In this document: in pieces, positions 41,585 through 50,262 of the stretch
Position numbering within the stretch: position 1 is the stretch's first letter
How the letters are laid out: each line of letters starts with the position of its first letter
From: Streptacidiphilus albus JL83
GTDB taxonomy: Bacteria > Actinomycetota > Actinomycetes > Streptomycetales > Streptomycetaceae
Assembly (NCBI RefSeq): GCF_000744705.1
Contig: NZ_JQML01000001.1
Coordinates: 3,544,017-3,608,016, forward strand
Reading direction: 5' to 3'
Length of the DNA: 64,000 nt
Notes under the pieces: generated by a model
What the model saw: only the letters and a program-made list of their open reading frames with translations
Told to the model about the DNA's origin: nothing
The model's database searches: none
Program-made: the position numbers and the translations under genes

Positions 41585-41896
41585 TTCCGGAGCGGCCGAG
41601 GCTCCCGAAAGGGTGAGTCCGGCCATCGCCGGATTGACGCGCGAGAGTGTTCCCGGCCGGTGTGCCACCGGCAGTTGCGGCGATGCTGTGACGGCCGTCC
41701 GGCCTCGGGAAATCACCCGCCGAAACAATTCGGCGGCGGGCCGGATATGCCCTTTATGTCCGCAATATCCAGAAACAGATTATGCGATGTTTAGGAACTC
41801 TTTACCCAAGTCGGCCGCAACCTTCTCGCTCCTGGAGCGGTAGTCACCACGTCCGCCCGCCGGACGGGTCCTGTCACCACCTCCACGAGGAGCACC
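41585..41896. other. Intergenic region with hairpin and AT-rich promoter patch
   Basis: 312 bp without a gene. A CGCCGAA-acaa-TTCGGCG hairpin lies near 41720-41740 and may terminate the upstream gene. The stretch 41740-41815 is unusually AT-rich and probably holds the promoter of the secreted-protein gene. Confidence 0.55.
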
Positions 41897-42622
41897 ATGT
41901 CTCTCCCCCTCAAGCGCCGGATCGTCCAGGCCGCGTTCGTCGTCGCCGCCGGCGCCGTCCCGGCGCTGCTCGCCGGCTCGGCCTCCGCCGCGACCGCGCT
42001 GCCGAACGTTCCGGACCTGGGTGGGCTCAGCCAGCTCGACTCCGGGGGCCTCGGCGGCAATGCCCAGAGCGCCACCCACGAAGCGGGTCAGCTGGCCGGT
42101 TCCGGCGCCGCCACCACCGTCGGCACCGCTGTCCCCGCGCTCGCCGACGCCACCGGCGCCACCGCCGGACGGGCCATCCCGGCCTCCAGCGACATGCTGG
42201 GCACCGCGACCCAGCAGGCCGGGCACGTCGCCGGCGCCACCACCGGCTCGACCGGGAACCTCTCCGGCGTCTCCGGACTCTCCGGGCTCACCGGACTGAC
42301 CGGGACCGGCCCGACCCGGGCCATGCCCGTCGGAGCCGTTCCGCAGGCCGCCCAGGCCCCGGCCGCCGCCGTACCGGCCGCCGCCCCGGCGTCGGCGCCC
42401 GCCCCGGCCGCCGCGCCCGCCGCACCGGCCAGCCCGCTGAGCACCGTCACCGGCGCACTGCCGCCGGAGACGCTGCCGCTGGGCCCCGTCGGCAGCGTGG
42501 CCGAGGGCAACCCCACCCAGCGCCTGGGCGGGCTGCCCAGCCTCGGCGACACCTCCGGCCTGGGCGGGCTCACCCACACCCTGCCGATCAGCAGCCTCGG
42601 CGGGCTGCCCGGCCTGTCGTAG
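41897..42622 (+). CDS. Secreted Gly/Leu/Ala-rich low-complexity protein
   Basis: Seen: 241 residues from ATG 41897 with GAGGAG upstream. A typical Sec signal peptide (SLPLKRR, then a hydrophobic core) has a cleavage site after GSASA at about residue 31. The mature part is low complexity: repeats like LSGVSGLSGLTGL, GGLPSLGD and an Ala/Pro-rich stretch (about residues 150-180). No cysteines were noticed in the mature chain. I recall similar proteins conserved in Streptomyces and annotated misleadingly as ATP-binding; no nucleotide motif is present here. Context: own AT-rich promoter region and a very strong terminator, suggesting high expression. Surface or matrix component is an inference. 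Confidence 0.85.
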   Translation: MSLPLKRRIVQAAFVVAAGAVPALLAGSASAATALPNVPDLGGLSQLDSGGLGGNAQSATHEAGQLAGSGAATTVGTAVPALADATGATAGRAIPASSDMLGTATQQAGHVAGATTGSTGNLSGVSGLSGLTGLTGTGPTRAMPVGAVPQAAQAPAAAVPAAAPASAPAPAAAPAAPASPLSTVTGALPPETLPLGPVGSVAEGNPTQRLGGLPSLGDTSGLGGLTHTLPISSLGGLPGLS

Positions 42623-42628
42623 TCCGGC

Positions 42629-42677
42629 ACTGCGGCGGGGGTGGTACCGGGACTCCCGGTACCACCCCCGCCGCAGT
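42629..42677 (+). terminator. 49-bp perfect palindrome terminator
   Basis: 24-bp arms (42629-42652 and 42654-42677) around a single base, 7 bp after the stop codon and 22 bp before the convergent dapC stop. Confidence 0.92.
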
Positions 42678-42699
42678 CGTGGGCCACAGCAGCCGGGCG

Positions 42700-43884
42700 T
42701 CAGCCGCCCAGCCGCTGCACCGCCGCGCGGACCCGCTCGTCGGTCGCGGTGAGGGCGACCCGGACGAAGTTCGCGCCCGCCTCGCCGTAGAACTCGCCCG
42801 GGGCGACCAGCACCCCGTGCTTGGCCAGGTCCTCGACCGTGGCCCAGCAGGGCTCGTCGCGGGTGGCCCAGAGGTAGAGGCTGGCCTCGGAGTGCTCGAT
42901 CCGGAAGCCGTAGGACTCCAGCGCCCCGCGCAGCGCCTCGCGCCGGGCGGCGTAGCGCCCCCGCTGCTCCGCCACGTGCGCGGTGTCGGCCAGCGCCGCC
43001 ACGGTCGCCGCCTGCACCGGGGCCGGCACCATCAGCCCGCTGTGCTTGCGGATCTCCAGCAGCACCGCCAGCACCGCCGGGTCGCCCGCCAGGAAGGCCG
43101 AGCGGTAGCCCGCCAGGTTGGAGCGCTTGGAGAGCGAGTGCACGGCCAGCAGGCCCCGGTGGTCGCCGTCGCAGACGTCCTGGTGCAGCACCGAGACCGG
43201 CTCGGCGCCCTCCCAGCCCAGCTCCAGGTAACACTCGTCGCTGACCAGCAGCACACCGTGCTCCCTGGCCCAGGCGACGGTGCGCCGCAGCTCGGCGACG
43301 GTCAGCACCCGGCCGGTCGGGTTCGAGGGCGAGTTCAGCCAGAGCAGCCGCAGGCCGGTCGGGTCGAGCTCCCAGGGGTCGTCGTAGACCACGTGCTCGG
43401 CCCGGGCGAGCCGGGCGCCGACCTCGTAGGTCGGATAGGCCAGGCGCGGATAGGCCACCCGGTCGCCCGGGCCCAGACCCAGCTGCGCGGGCAGCGAGGC
43501 CACCAGCTCCTTGGAGCCGACCAGCGGCAGCACGTGGTGGTGCGTCAGCCCGCGTGCCCCGAGCCGCGCTTCGGCCCAGCCCACCAGGGCGTCCCGCAGT
43601 GCGGGCGTACCCCAGACGGTCGGGTAGCCGGGGCTGTCCGCGGCGGCGGTCAGCGCGTCCTGCACCAGCTGCGGCACCGGGTCGACCGGGGTGCCGACGG
43701 AGAGGTCGACGATGCCGTCCGGATGCGCCAGCGCCGTGGCCTTGTAGGGCTCCAGCCGGTCCCACGGGAAGGCCGGCAGCAGCCCGACCGTGCCGGTGAA
43801 GCCGGTCTTCCCGGCGGTGGAGACGCGGCGCGCCGCCCCTCCGGAGAGGGACGGCGCGGCGGTGCTGTCGTGCACGTTGCTCAC
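42700..43884 (-). CDS. dapC: Succinyldiaminopimelate transaminase
   Basis: Seen: 394 residues from GTG 43884. Class I/II aminotransferase fold: LSVGTPVDPVP, GYPTVWGTPALRDAL, PLVGSKELVASLP, NSPSNPTGRVL, SDECYLELGW, and the PLP lysine at residue 253 in SLSKRSNLAGYR. The C-terminal arginine region is FVRVALTATDER. Known: the DapC-type enzyme makes N-succinyl-LL-2,6-diaminopimelate from glutamate, the step before DapE. Location next to the 7Fe ferredoxin gene is the standard actinobacterial arrangement (Rv1178-Rv1177). Only 7 bp separate it from the ferredoxin stop, so the two genes are co-transcribed. Confidence 0.94.
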   Translation of the reverse strand: MSNVHDSTAAPSLSGGAARRVSTAGKTGFTGTVGLLPAFPWDRLEPYKATALAHPDGIVDLSVGTPVDPVPQLVQDALTAAADSPGYPTVWGTPALRDALVGWAEARLGARGLTHHHVLPLVGSKELVASLPAQLGLGPGDRVAYPRLAYPTYEVGARLARAEHVVYDDPWELDPTGLRLLWLNSPSNPTGRVLTVAELRRTVAWAREHGVLLVSDECYLELGWEGAEPVSVLHQDVCDGDHRGLLAVHSLSKRSNLAGYRSAFLAGDPAVLAVLLEIRKHSGLMVPAPVQAATVAALADTAHVAEQRGRYAARREALRGALESYGFRIEHSEASLYLWATRDEPCWATVEDLAKHGVLVAPGEFYGEAGANFVRVALTATDERVRAAVQRLGG

Positions 43885-43891
43885 GCCACGA

Positions 43892-44212
43892 TCACTGGTT
43901 CTGCGGCGGAAGGGCCGCGATGAAGGGGTGGTCCTTCTCGATCAGACCGAGCTTGGAGGCGCCACCGGGCGAGCCGAGATCGTCGAAGAAGTCGACGTTC
44001 GCCTTGTAGTAGTCCTTCCACTCGTCCGGGGTGTCGTCCTCGTAGAAGATGGCCTCGACCGGGCAGACCGGCTCACATGCGCCGCAGTCCACGCACTCGT
44101 CAGGGTGGATGTACAAGGACCGCTGGCCCTCGTAGATGCAGTCCACCGGGCACTCTTCGATGCACGCCTTGTCCTTGACGTCGACACAAGGCTGCGCGAT
44201 GACGTAAGTCAC
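43892..44212 (-). CDS. fdxA: 7Fe ferredoxin (3Fe-4S + 4Fe-4S)
   Basis: Seen: 106 residues from GTG 44212 with GAGGAGG upstream. Cysteine pattern: CVDVKDKACIEECPVDCIYEG spread over two motifs for the 3Fe-4S cluster, and CVDCGACEPVCPVEAI for the 4Fe-4S cluster. The length and the C-terminal tail (residues 60-106, WKDYYKANVDFFDDLG) are typical of actinobacterial FdxA/FdxC. Known: a one-electron carrier for cytochromes P450 and other oxidoreductases. Context: first gene of the ferredoxin-dapC operon, divergent from the GNAT gene. No redox partner gene is nearby. Confidence 0.96.
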   Translation of the reverse strand: MTYVIAQPCVDVKDKACIEECPVDCIYEGQRSLYIHPDECVDCGACEPVCPVEAIFYEDDTPDEWKDYYKANVDFFDDLGSPGGASKLGLIEKDHPFIAALPPQNQ

Positions 44213-44280
44213 GCTGACGTTCCTCCTCGTAGGGGCTGGCTTTCGCGCACGGTAGGCGCGGCGTCGTCGATGCCCGCCCC

Positions 44281-44286
44281 TAGTAT
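44281..44286 (+). promoter_or_regulatory. -10 box TAGTAT for the GNAT gene
   Basis: TAGTAT 39 bp before ATG 44326, in the divergent ferredoxin/GNAT region. No clear -35 element. Confidence 0.45.
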
Positions 44287-44325
44287 CGCCGTTTCAGGAC
44301 GGCGGTTGCACCGGAGGTGGCGGGT

Positions 44326-45348
44326 ATGGCGTACAACACTATCGGACGTGGACGAGCTGAGGTCCATATCACCCCGGCTGACCTGGGGCGACGCGTCTCC
44401 GTGCGGCGGATTGCGGGGATTTCGGACGAACGTCCGGTCTTCTCCGACGTGGTCGGCGTGCTCACATCGTGGGACAACGGGGTGCTGACGGTACTGGACC
44501 GGGCCGGGGAACCGGTGCTGATCAGGGAGGACGCGCTGGTCGCGGCCAAGGCGGTGCCGCCGGCGCCGGTCCGCCGGGGGGCCGGCGCGGTCGCCGCGCA
44601 CCGGGCGGTGGAGGCCGTCGAGCTGGAGCGGATCGCCGCTCGCGGCTGGCCCGGCACCGACAGCGAACCGCTCGGCGGCTGGACCCTGCGGTCCGCACGC
44701 GGCTTCACCAACCGCGCCAACTCGGTGCTCACCGGCGGCGATCCCGGCCTGCCGCTGGACGAGGCGCTGGCCCTGGCCGACGACTGGTACGCGGCGCGCG
44801 GCCTGCCCGCCGCCCTCCAGGTCAACACCGGCGACCCGCTCGACGCCGAGCTGGCGGACCGCGGCTGGACGCCCCGCGCCTCGGCGCTGATGCAGACCGC
44901 GCCGCTGGCCCCGATGGTGGACGACCGGGCCGCCGCGGCGGCCGGGGTGCTGCTCGCCCGGGAGCCCGGCGCAGCCTGGCTGTCCCGCTACCGCCGGGTC
45001 ACCGACCCGGCGTTGGCGCCGACCGCGCTGGCCGTGCTGCTCGGCGCGCCCTCGGTCCGGTTCGCCACCGTCCCCGACCCGGACGGCGGCGCGCCGCTCG
45101 CGATCGGGCGCTGCGCCGTGGACGGGCGCTGGGCCGGCTTCGCGGCCGTCGAGGTCGCGCCCGAGCGGCGGCGGCAGGGCCTGGCCGTGGCGGTGATGGC
45201 CGCCCTCGCCCGCGCCGCCGCCGACGAGGGCGCGGACCTGGCGTACCTCCAGGTGGAGCCGGACAACGCGGGTGCGATCGCGCTCTACGAACGCCTCGGC
45301 TTCTCCACCCACCACGGCTACCACTACCGGATCAGGCCCACCCGCTGA
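44326..45348 (+). CDS. GNAT-family N-acetyltransferase with N-terminal barrel
   Basis: Seen: 340 residues. ATG 44326 sits 8 bases after GGAGG; an in-frame GTG at 44317 falls inside that site. Residues 10-75 form a small beta domain (RVSVRRIAGISDERPVFSD, VGVLTSWDNGVLTV). Residues 100-230 include GGWTLRSARGFTNRANSVL, a degenerate acetyltransferase half. Residues 235-340 are a full GNAT domain with the acetyl-CoA loop VAPERRRQGLAVAVM and NAGAIALYERLGFSTHHGYHYR. Known: two-domain GNATs acetylate small amines or protein N-termini. Not MshD by arrangement, although mycothiol genes are near. Context: divergent from the ferredoxin gene. Confidence 0.9.
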   Translation: MAYNTIGRGRAEVHITPADLGRRVSVRRIAGISDERPVFSDVVGVLTSWDNGVLTVLDRAGEPVLIREDALVAAKAVPPAPVRRGAGAVAAHRAVEAVELERIAARGWPGTDSEPLGGWTLRSARGFTNRANSVLTGGDPGLPLDEALALADDWYAARGLPAALQVNTGDPLDAELADRGWTPRASALMQTAPLAPMVDDRAAAAAGVLLAREPGAAWLSRYRRVTDPALAPTALAVLLGAPSVRFATVPDPDGGAPLAIGRCAVDGRWAGFAAVEVAPERRRQGLAVAVMAALARAAADEGADLAYLQVEPDNAGAIALYERLGFSTHHGYHYRIRPTR

Positions 45349-45403
45349 CGCAGCGGCAGCACCCGACCCGGGCCGATACGGGCCCAGTCGCGCGCGCTCC
45401 GCA

Positions 45404-45409
45404 TAGAAT
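45404..45409 (+). promoter_or_regulatory. -10 box of probable leaderless promoter
   Basis: TAGAAT 8 bases before ATG 45418, with no ribosome site. Confidence 0.5.
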
Positions 45410-45417
45410 CCCCCGCG

Positions 45418-46328
45418 ATGACCGAGGAGAGCAGAGCGCGGTTCGCCGAAGAGGCGCGGGCAGAGCGGCCCGACCTGGTACTGCTCTGCCTGCTGATCGG
45501 CTTCGAGGCCGGACTCGGCGAGATGACCGGGCTCGGCGGTCCCGGCGAGGGGGCCGCTCCGGCCGTCGACCCGCTGGACGCCGCGCTGGCCCCCAGCCTC
45601 CGTGCCCTCGGCCAGCTCGGCGCGCTCACCGCCGCGGCCCTGACCGCCGCCGGCCACCCCCGGGCGGCCCCGACGGCCCGCCGGACCCGGCCTGCACGGC
45701 CGGCCTGCTGGCCGGTGCGCTCGGCGGCTCGGCGGACCTGCGCGGCGGTCCGGCCGCCTACCGGCGGCTGGAGTCCTCGCTGCTGCACCAGGTGCTCCGC
45801 ACCGGCCGGGGCCTGCCGATCACCCTGTCCGTGGTCTGGGTCCAGGTCGGCCGCAGCCTCGGCCTGCCGGTCTACGGGGTCGCCCTGCCGGGCCACTTCG
45901 TCGTCGGCGTCGGCGACCCGGACGGCGAGTACGTGCTGGTCGACCCCTTCCGCGGCGGCCGGCTGCTCGGCCCGGCCGACGCCGAAGCCCTGGTGGCCGA
46001 GGCCGGCTACCCGCTGCAGCCGGAGATGCTGCGCCCGGCCGAGCCGCTGGACATCGTGCTGCGGGTGCTCAGCAACATCCGCAACTGGGCCGCCGCCCGC
46101 CCGGAGCACGCCCGCACCCAGCTCTGGGCGACCGAGCTCTCGCTACTGCTCCCCCGGCACCCCGCCCAGCTGCGGCTGGAGCGCGGCGAACTGCTGGTCA
46201 AGACGGGCAGGTTCACCGAGGGCGCGACCGAGCTGGAGTCCTATGCGGAGATCCTCGACGCCTTCGACCCGGAGTCCGCACAGCGGGTCCGGCTGGAGGC
46301 CCGCGCCGCCCGGCACCGGCTGAACTGA
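45418..46328 (+). CDS. SirB1-type transglutaminase-like protein, apparent one-base frameshift
   Basis: Seen: starts MTEESRARFAEEARAERPD at ATG 45418 and reads well (LLCLLIGFEAGL, a helical N-domain) to about residue 80. After the CCCCC run at 45657-45661 this frame becomes Arg/Cys-rich, whereas the next frame continues with excellent codon bias: YRRLESSLLHQVLRTGRGLPI, VYGVALPGHFVVGVGD, VDPFRGGRLL, VLRVLSNIRNWAAARPEH, and ends at 46328. One added C rejoins the two parts. Known: SirB1/DUF1266-neighbour transglutaminase-like proteins with a TPR-like tail are conserved in Streptomyces; catalytic activity is unproven. The catalytic Cys position is not obvious. Probably intact in the real genome. 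Confidence 0.78.
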
Positions 46329-46347
46329 GGCTTCCGCGCCGACCGCG

Positions 46348-46953
46348 TCAGAGCCAGCCCTTCTCCCGGGCGATCCGGACCGCCTCGCTGCGGTTGCGGG
46401 CCCCGGTCTTCTGGATCGCCGCCGACAGGTAGTTGCGGACCGTGCCCTCGGAGAGGTGCAGGTGCTTGGCCACCTCGCCGTTGGCCGACCCGTCCGCCAC
46501 CGACGCCAGCACGTCCCGCTCCCGCGAGGTCAGCGGGTTGGCCCCCTCGGCCAGGGCGGCCGCGGCCAGGGTCGGATCGATCACCCGCTCGCCGCGCAGC
46601 ACCCGGCGCACGGCCTCGGCCAGCTCGGACGCGGGCGCGTCCTTGACCAGGAAGGCGTCCGCCCCCGCCTCCATCGCCCGGCGCAGGTAGCCGGGACGGC
46701 CGAAGGTGGTGACGATCACGATCTTCGTCGTCGGGCGGGCGGCGTGGAGCAGCGCGGCGGCCTCGATGCCGGTGAGGCCCGGCATCTCGATGTCCAGCAC
46801 CGCGACGTCGGCGTCGTGGGCTGTGGCGGCGGCCACCACCTCGTCGCCGCGCGAGACCTGGGCGACCACCTCGATGTCCTCTTCCAGGCCGAGCAGTGCG
46901 GCGAGGGCTTCGCGGACCATCCCCTGGTCCTCCGCGAGCAGAATTCTGATCAT
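46348..46953 (-). CDS. NarL/DesR-family response regulator
   Basis: Seen: 201 residues from ATG 46953, overlapping the kinase stop (ATGA). The receiver domain has the acidic pair in LLAEDQG, the phospho-accepting Asp in VLDIEMPG (about residue 54), Thr in VTTFGRPG and Lys in LVKDAPASEL. The output domain is LuxR-type (LTSRERDVLASVADG, VAKHLHLSEGTVRNYLSAAIQKTGARNRSEAV). Known: DesK/DesR-type pairs in actinobacteria commonly control an adjacent ABC exporter. Context: last of a four-gene minus-strand set: ATPase, permease, sensor, regulator. Confidence 0.95.
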   Translation of the reverse strand: MIRILLAEDQGMVREALAALLGLEEDIEVVAQVSRGDEVVAAATAHDADVAVLDIEMPGLTGIEAAALLHAARPTTKIVIVTTFGRPGYLRRAMEAGADAFLVKDAPASELAEAVRRVLRGERVIDPTLAAAALAEGANPLTSRERDVLASVADGSANGEVAKHLHLSEGTVRNYLSAAIQKTGARNRSEAVRIAREKGWL

Positions 46954-48176
46954 TGGTGCACGCTATCGGCACTCTCCGGGCCGAGGGCGCCGGTTGCCGA
47001 GGTCCGCAGCGGTACGGAGGCACTCAGCCGGAATCCGCGCCCCCGCGGTCCCGGGCCGGTCTCCAGGGTCCCGTCGGCCAGTTCCAGCCGTTCGGCCAGC
47101 CCGGTCAGCCCGTTGCCGGGACGGCTGCGCCTGACCCCGGCGCCGTCGTCCACGACCTCCAGCCGCAGCAGCCGGCCGCCGTCCTCGCGCGGGAACTCGG
47201 CGAGGCTGACCGTGCAGTGGCTGGCCCCGCTGTGCCGGACGACATTGGTCGCGGACTCGCGCAGGGCCCAGGCCAGCGCGCTCTCCCCGTCCGGGCCGAG
47301 GCCGGGGTGGCCGCCGGCGACGCCCGGGTCGGCGTCGACCACGATGTCGGCCGCACCGAGCGCGGTCCGGGCCGCCGCCAGTTCCACCGCGAGCTTGGGG
47401 CGCCGGTAGCCGCCGATGGCCTCGCGGACGTCCACCAGCGACTGCCGGCTGACCTGTTCGATGTCGGCGACCTGGGACCGGGCCTCGGCGTAGCGCTCCT
47501 GCTCCAGGAACCGGGCCGTCAGCTCGCTCTTCAGGGTGATCAGCGAGAGCGAGTGGCCGAGCAGGTCGTGCAGGTCCCTGGCCATCCGCAGCCGCTCGTC
47601 GGAGGCGGCCAGCGCGGCCACCGCCTGTCGGGCCTCGCGCAGCTCCTGCATCGTCCGGACCAGGCTCTGCAGGCCGGTCATGGCCGCCCCGCCGAGGAAG
47701 GCGCTGACCGCGACCGGCGCCAGTCCGTCGCCGACCGGGTCCGGGCAGCTCAGCCCGACCAGCACCAGCGCGCCGGTGACCACGGCGACCCCGGGCAGGG
47801 CGTGCCGCGGCGGCAGGGTGAGGCCGCAGGCGATGGCGGTGTAGCTGAACAGCGCGATCCAGTCGCCGCCCAGCGTGTAGCAGGTGACCAGGCCGATCAC
47901 CAGCATCCCGGACAGCATCAGGAGCGCCAGCGGCCGCCACTGCGCGACCTGCCCCATCAGCTGACGGCGCACCACCAGCGTGACGTAGCAGGCCAGGAAC
48001 GCCACCAGGGCGATCCAGCCGGCCGTCTTGGCCCCGGCGCCGTGCCGGTCGCCGAGCAGGTCGCTGATCGGGTAGGCCAGATAGACCATCCACAGCATCA
48101 TCCAGCAGAGCTTCACCATCAGCGCGCGGCGGCTGTCCGGCGGCTGTCCGATGCGTGGCATGCCACGGGTGTCCAT
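46950..48176 (-). CDS. DesK-type sensor histidine kinase
   Basis: Seen: 408 residues from ATG 48176 behind AAGGAGG. Five or six membrane helices lie in residues 20-175. HisKA_3 box MARDLHDLLGHSLSLITLKSEL carries the phosphorylated His (about residue 205), an R-x-VDVREAIGGYRRP segment follows, then the ATPase domain with an N-box ESATNVVRHS and GNGLTGLAERLE. Known: DesK-like kinases sense membrane fluidity or membrane-active compounds through their helices. Context: stop overlaps the response-regulator start; 131 bp downstream of the permease gene. Together with the ABC genes this forms a plausible antimicrobial or lipid stress module. Confidence 0.94.
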   Translation of the reverse strand: MDTRGMPRIGQPPDSRRALMVKLCWMMLWMVYLAYPISDLLGDRHGAGAKTAGWIALVAFLACYVTLVVRRQLMGQVAQWRPLALLMLSGMLVIGLVTCYTLGGDWIALFSYTAIACGLTLPPRHALPGVAVVTGALVLVGLSCPDPVGDGLAPVAVSAFLGGAAMTGLQSLVRTMQELREARQAVAALAASDERLRMARDLHDLLGHSLSLITLKSELTARFLEQERYAEARSQVADIEQVSRQSLVDVREAIGGYRRPKLAVELAAARTALGAADIVVDADPGVAGGHPGLGPDGESALAWALRESATNVVRHSGASHCTVSLAEFPREDGGRLLRLEVVDDGAGVRRSRPGNGLTGLAERLELADGTLETGPGPRGRGFRLSASVPLRTSATGALGPESADSVHQ

Positions 48177-48307
48177 GGCGCGGCCTCCTTGCGAGTGGCG
48201 GCTTGGGTGTGCCGCCGCCGGGGAGCAGGGGCTCCCCGGCGGCGGGCCGGTCGGTGTCGGGCAGGTCGGCGCCGGGCGGGCGGTGGCCGCGGGCCGGTGA
48301 CGGCCGG

Positions 48308-49030
48308 TCAGGACTCGCGGCGGTCGCGCTGGTAGAGCCAGGCGGCGAGGAGCCCGAAGACCGCCGCGTAGACCACCACCGCAGTGATCTCTCCGGCGCC
48401 GACCGAGGCGCCGGTCTGGGCGTAGCGGCCGAACTGGTTGTAGACCGCCACCGGCGTCCACTTGGCGAAGCTGCCGAAGCTGCCGCCGATCTGGAAGTAG
48501 GTGCCGCCCAGCATCAGCATCAGCATGTAGCTGATCATGATGATCGGCTGGATCGAGTCGGGCGCGGCGGAGTAGCCGAGGGCCACGCCCAGCGCGGCGA
48601 AGACGAAGCCGCCGAGCCACAGCGTCAGCCCGAGCAGCAGCCACTCGGAGACCGAGAGCCGCACCCCCTGGGAGTAGCCGACGACGAAGACCACCACGAT
48701 GGCCGGCAGGGTCGAGGCGGCGGTGGCGGCGATCTTGGCGACCACATAGCCGTAGCTGGGCAGCGCGGTCAGCCGCAACTGGCGGGCCCACCCGCTCTTG
48801 CGCTCCAGCGCGATCCTGGTCGCGTTGGTGGTCATCGCCGCGGAGATGGTGCCCACGGTGGCCATCGTCACCATGAAGTACCCCTTGACGGACACCCCGC
48901 CGAGCTCTGCCAGGCCGTGGTACGCCTGCACCATCAGCAGGTAGAGGAGGACCGGGAAGACGATGGTGAAGAACATGTAGCGGCGGTTGCGGAGGATCCG
49001 CAGCACCTCGAGCTTGATCAGGGTGGTCAT
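48308..49030 (-). CDS. ABC-2 type exporter permease
   Basis: Seen: 240 residues from ATG 49030, overlapping the ATPase stop by 4 bp. Six hydrophobic helices (YMFFTIVFPVLLYLLMV, YFMVTMATVGTISAAM, VVAKIAATAASTLPAIVVVFVVG and others) and the ABC-2 segment YSAAPDSIQPIIMISYMLMLM. Known: the permease half of DrrB/NatB-like exporters for drugs, lipids or peptides. Context: coupled to its ATPase and followed by a DesKR-like two-component system, the typical regulated-export module. Substrate unknown. Confidence 0.93.
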   Translation of the reverse strand: MTTLIKLEVLRILRNRRYMFFTIVFPVLLYLLMVQAYHGLAELGGVSVKGYFMVTMATVGTISAAMTTNATRIALERKSGWARQLRLTALPSYGYVVAKIAATAASTLPAIVVVFVVGYSQGVRLSVSEWLLLGLTLWLGGFVFAALGVALGYSAAPDSIQPIIMISYMLMLMLGGTYFQIGGSFGSFAKWTPVAVYNQFGRYAQTGASVGAGEITAVVVYAAVFGLLAAWLYQRDRRES

Positions 49031-50028
49031 CGCACGCTCTCCTTGCCGGTCGAGCCGTCCAGCACGGCACTCTGGTCCTCTGCGTCCTGCTCACCGGTGA
49101 TGGCCAGGAACGCCTGCTCCAGGCCCACCCCGGCGACCTCCAGGTCGTGCGGGTAGAACCCGGCCCGGTAGATCGCGGCCACGGTCGCGTCGGCGTCGCG
49201 GCTGCTGATCCGGACGGTGTGGCCGGAGACGTCCAGCAGGGTCACCTCGGGCAGGTTGGACAGCAGCCGGCGGTCGGTGTCGTCGTCCGGGCGCAGCTCG
49301 AAGGAGATCTTGCGGAGCCCGGCGCGGGCCTTGATCTCCGCCGCGGTGCCGTCGGCGATCAACCGGCCCCGGTCGACCACCAGCACCCGGTCGGCGATGG
49401 CGTCGGCCTCCTCCAGGTAGTGGGTGGCGAAGAGCACCGTCCGACCCGCGTCGACCTGCGCCCGCATCACCGCCCAGAACGCCTGGCGGGCCGTCACGTC
49501 CATGCCGGTCGTGGGCTCGTCGAGGACGATCAGCTCGCTGTCCCCAGCGGTGGCGAGGGCGAAGCGGACCCGCTGCTCCTGGCCGCCGGAGAGCTTGTCG
49601 ACCATCCGGTCGGCGAGTTCGGTGATGCCGGCGGTCTTGAGCACGTCGTCGACGTCGTAGCCGCGGGGGTGGACGTCGCAGGCGAACTTCACCAGCTCGC
49701 GCACCTTGACGTCCGGCATCAGGCCGCCGCTCTGCAGCATCACCCCGACCTTGCCGTCCAGGATCGCCTGGCGCGGGGTGCCGCCGAAGAGGGTGACGGT
49801 GCCGGAGGTGGGCTCGCGGAGCCCGAGCAGCATGTCGATGCTGGTGGACTTGCCGGCCCCGTTCCGGCCCAGGAAGGCCACGGTCTCCCCCGGGTACAGC
49901 GTCAGCGACACGTCGTTGACTGCCCTGACCGAGCCGAAGTGCTTGCTGACGTTGCGGAAGGCCGCGACCTCCCCGGCGCCCGGACCGTTCCGGCCCGCCC
50001 CCGTCTGCTGCCCTGTGGAAGTACTCAT
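49027..50028 (-). CDS. ABC exporter ATP-binding protein
   Basis: Seen: 333 residues from ATG 50028 with AGGGAG upstream. Walker A is GRNGAGKS (about residues 54-61), Q-loop MLQSGG, signature LSGGQEQR, Walker B LIVLDEPTTGMD, H-loop THYLEEAD. The C-terminal 100 residues are the accessory domain of DrrA/NatA-like exporters (ISFELRPDDDTDRRLL, AGVGLEQAFLAITGE). Known: such ATPases power two-subunit ABC-2 exporters. Context: first gene of the exporter-two-component operon, divergent from the Ser/Thr kinase gene. Confidence 0.95.
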   Translation of the reverse strand: MSTSTGQQTGAGRNGPGAGEVAAFRNVSKHFGSVRAVNDVSLTLYPGETVAFLGRNGAGKSTSIDMLLGLREPTSGTVTLFGGTPRQAILDGKVGVMLQSGGLMPDVKVRELVKFACDVHPRGYDVDDVLKTAGITELADRMVDKLSGGQEQRVRFALATAGDSELIVLDEPTTGMDVTARQAFWAVMRAQVDAGRTVLFATHYLEEADAIADRVLVVDRGRLIADGTAAEIKARAGLRKISFELRPDDDTDRRLLSNLPEVTLLDVSGHTVRISSRDADATVAAIYRAGFYPHDLEVAGVGLEQAFLAITGEQDAEDQSAVLDGSTGKESVR

Positions 50029-50219
50029 CGTCTCGGCTGCTCCCTGTCCGTCTGCGTCGTCCTGCTGACAGTCATCAGACTGGCCGAAGCCGGACCGTGC
50101 CGGACAGTGCCGTGCCGCCCTATGTCGGCATGACGGATGTCATGGCCCGAGGGGTGCCCGAGGTGTTACGGCAACGTACCTGTGAGCAGGGAGTGACACT
50201 GGTGTACTCCCGTTTGGGC

Positions 50220-50225
50220 TACCCT
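50220..50225 (+). promoter_or_regulatory. -10 box candidate for the kinase gene
   Basis: TACCCT 38 bp before ATG 50263, leaving a leader of about 30 bases that contains the ribosome site. The -35 region (TGACAC at 50194-50199) is spaced 20 bp, longer than usual. Confidence 0.4.
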
Positions 50226-50262
50226 CTGCGCGTCCGCAATGCTTTTGATGGGGGATTCAGCT

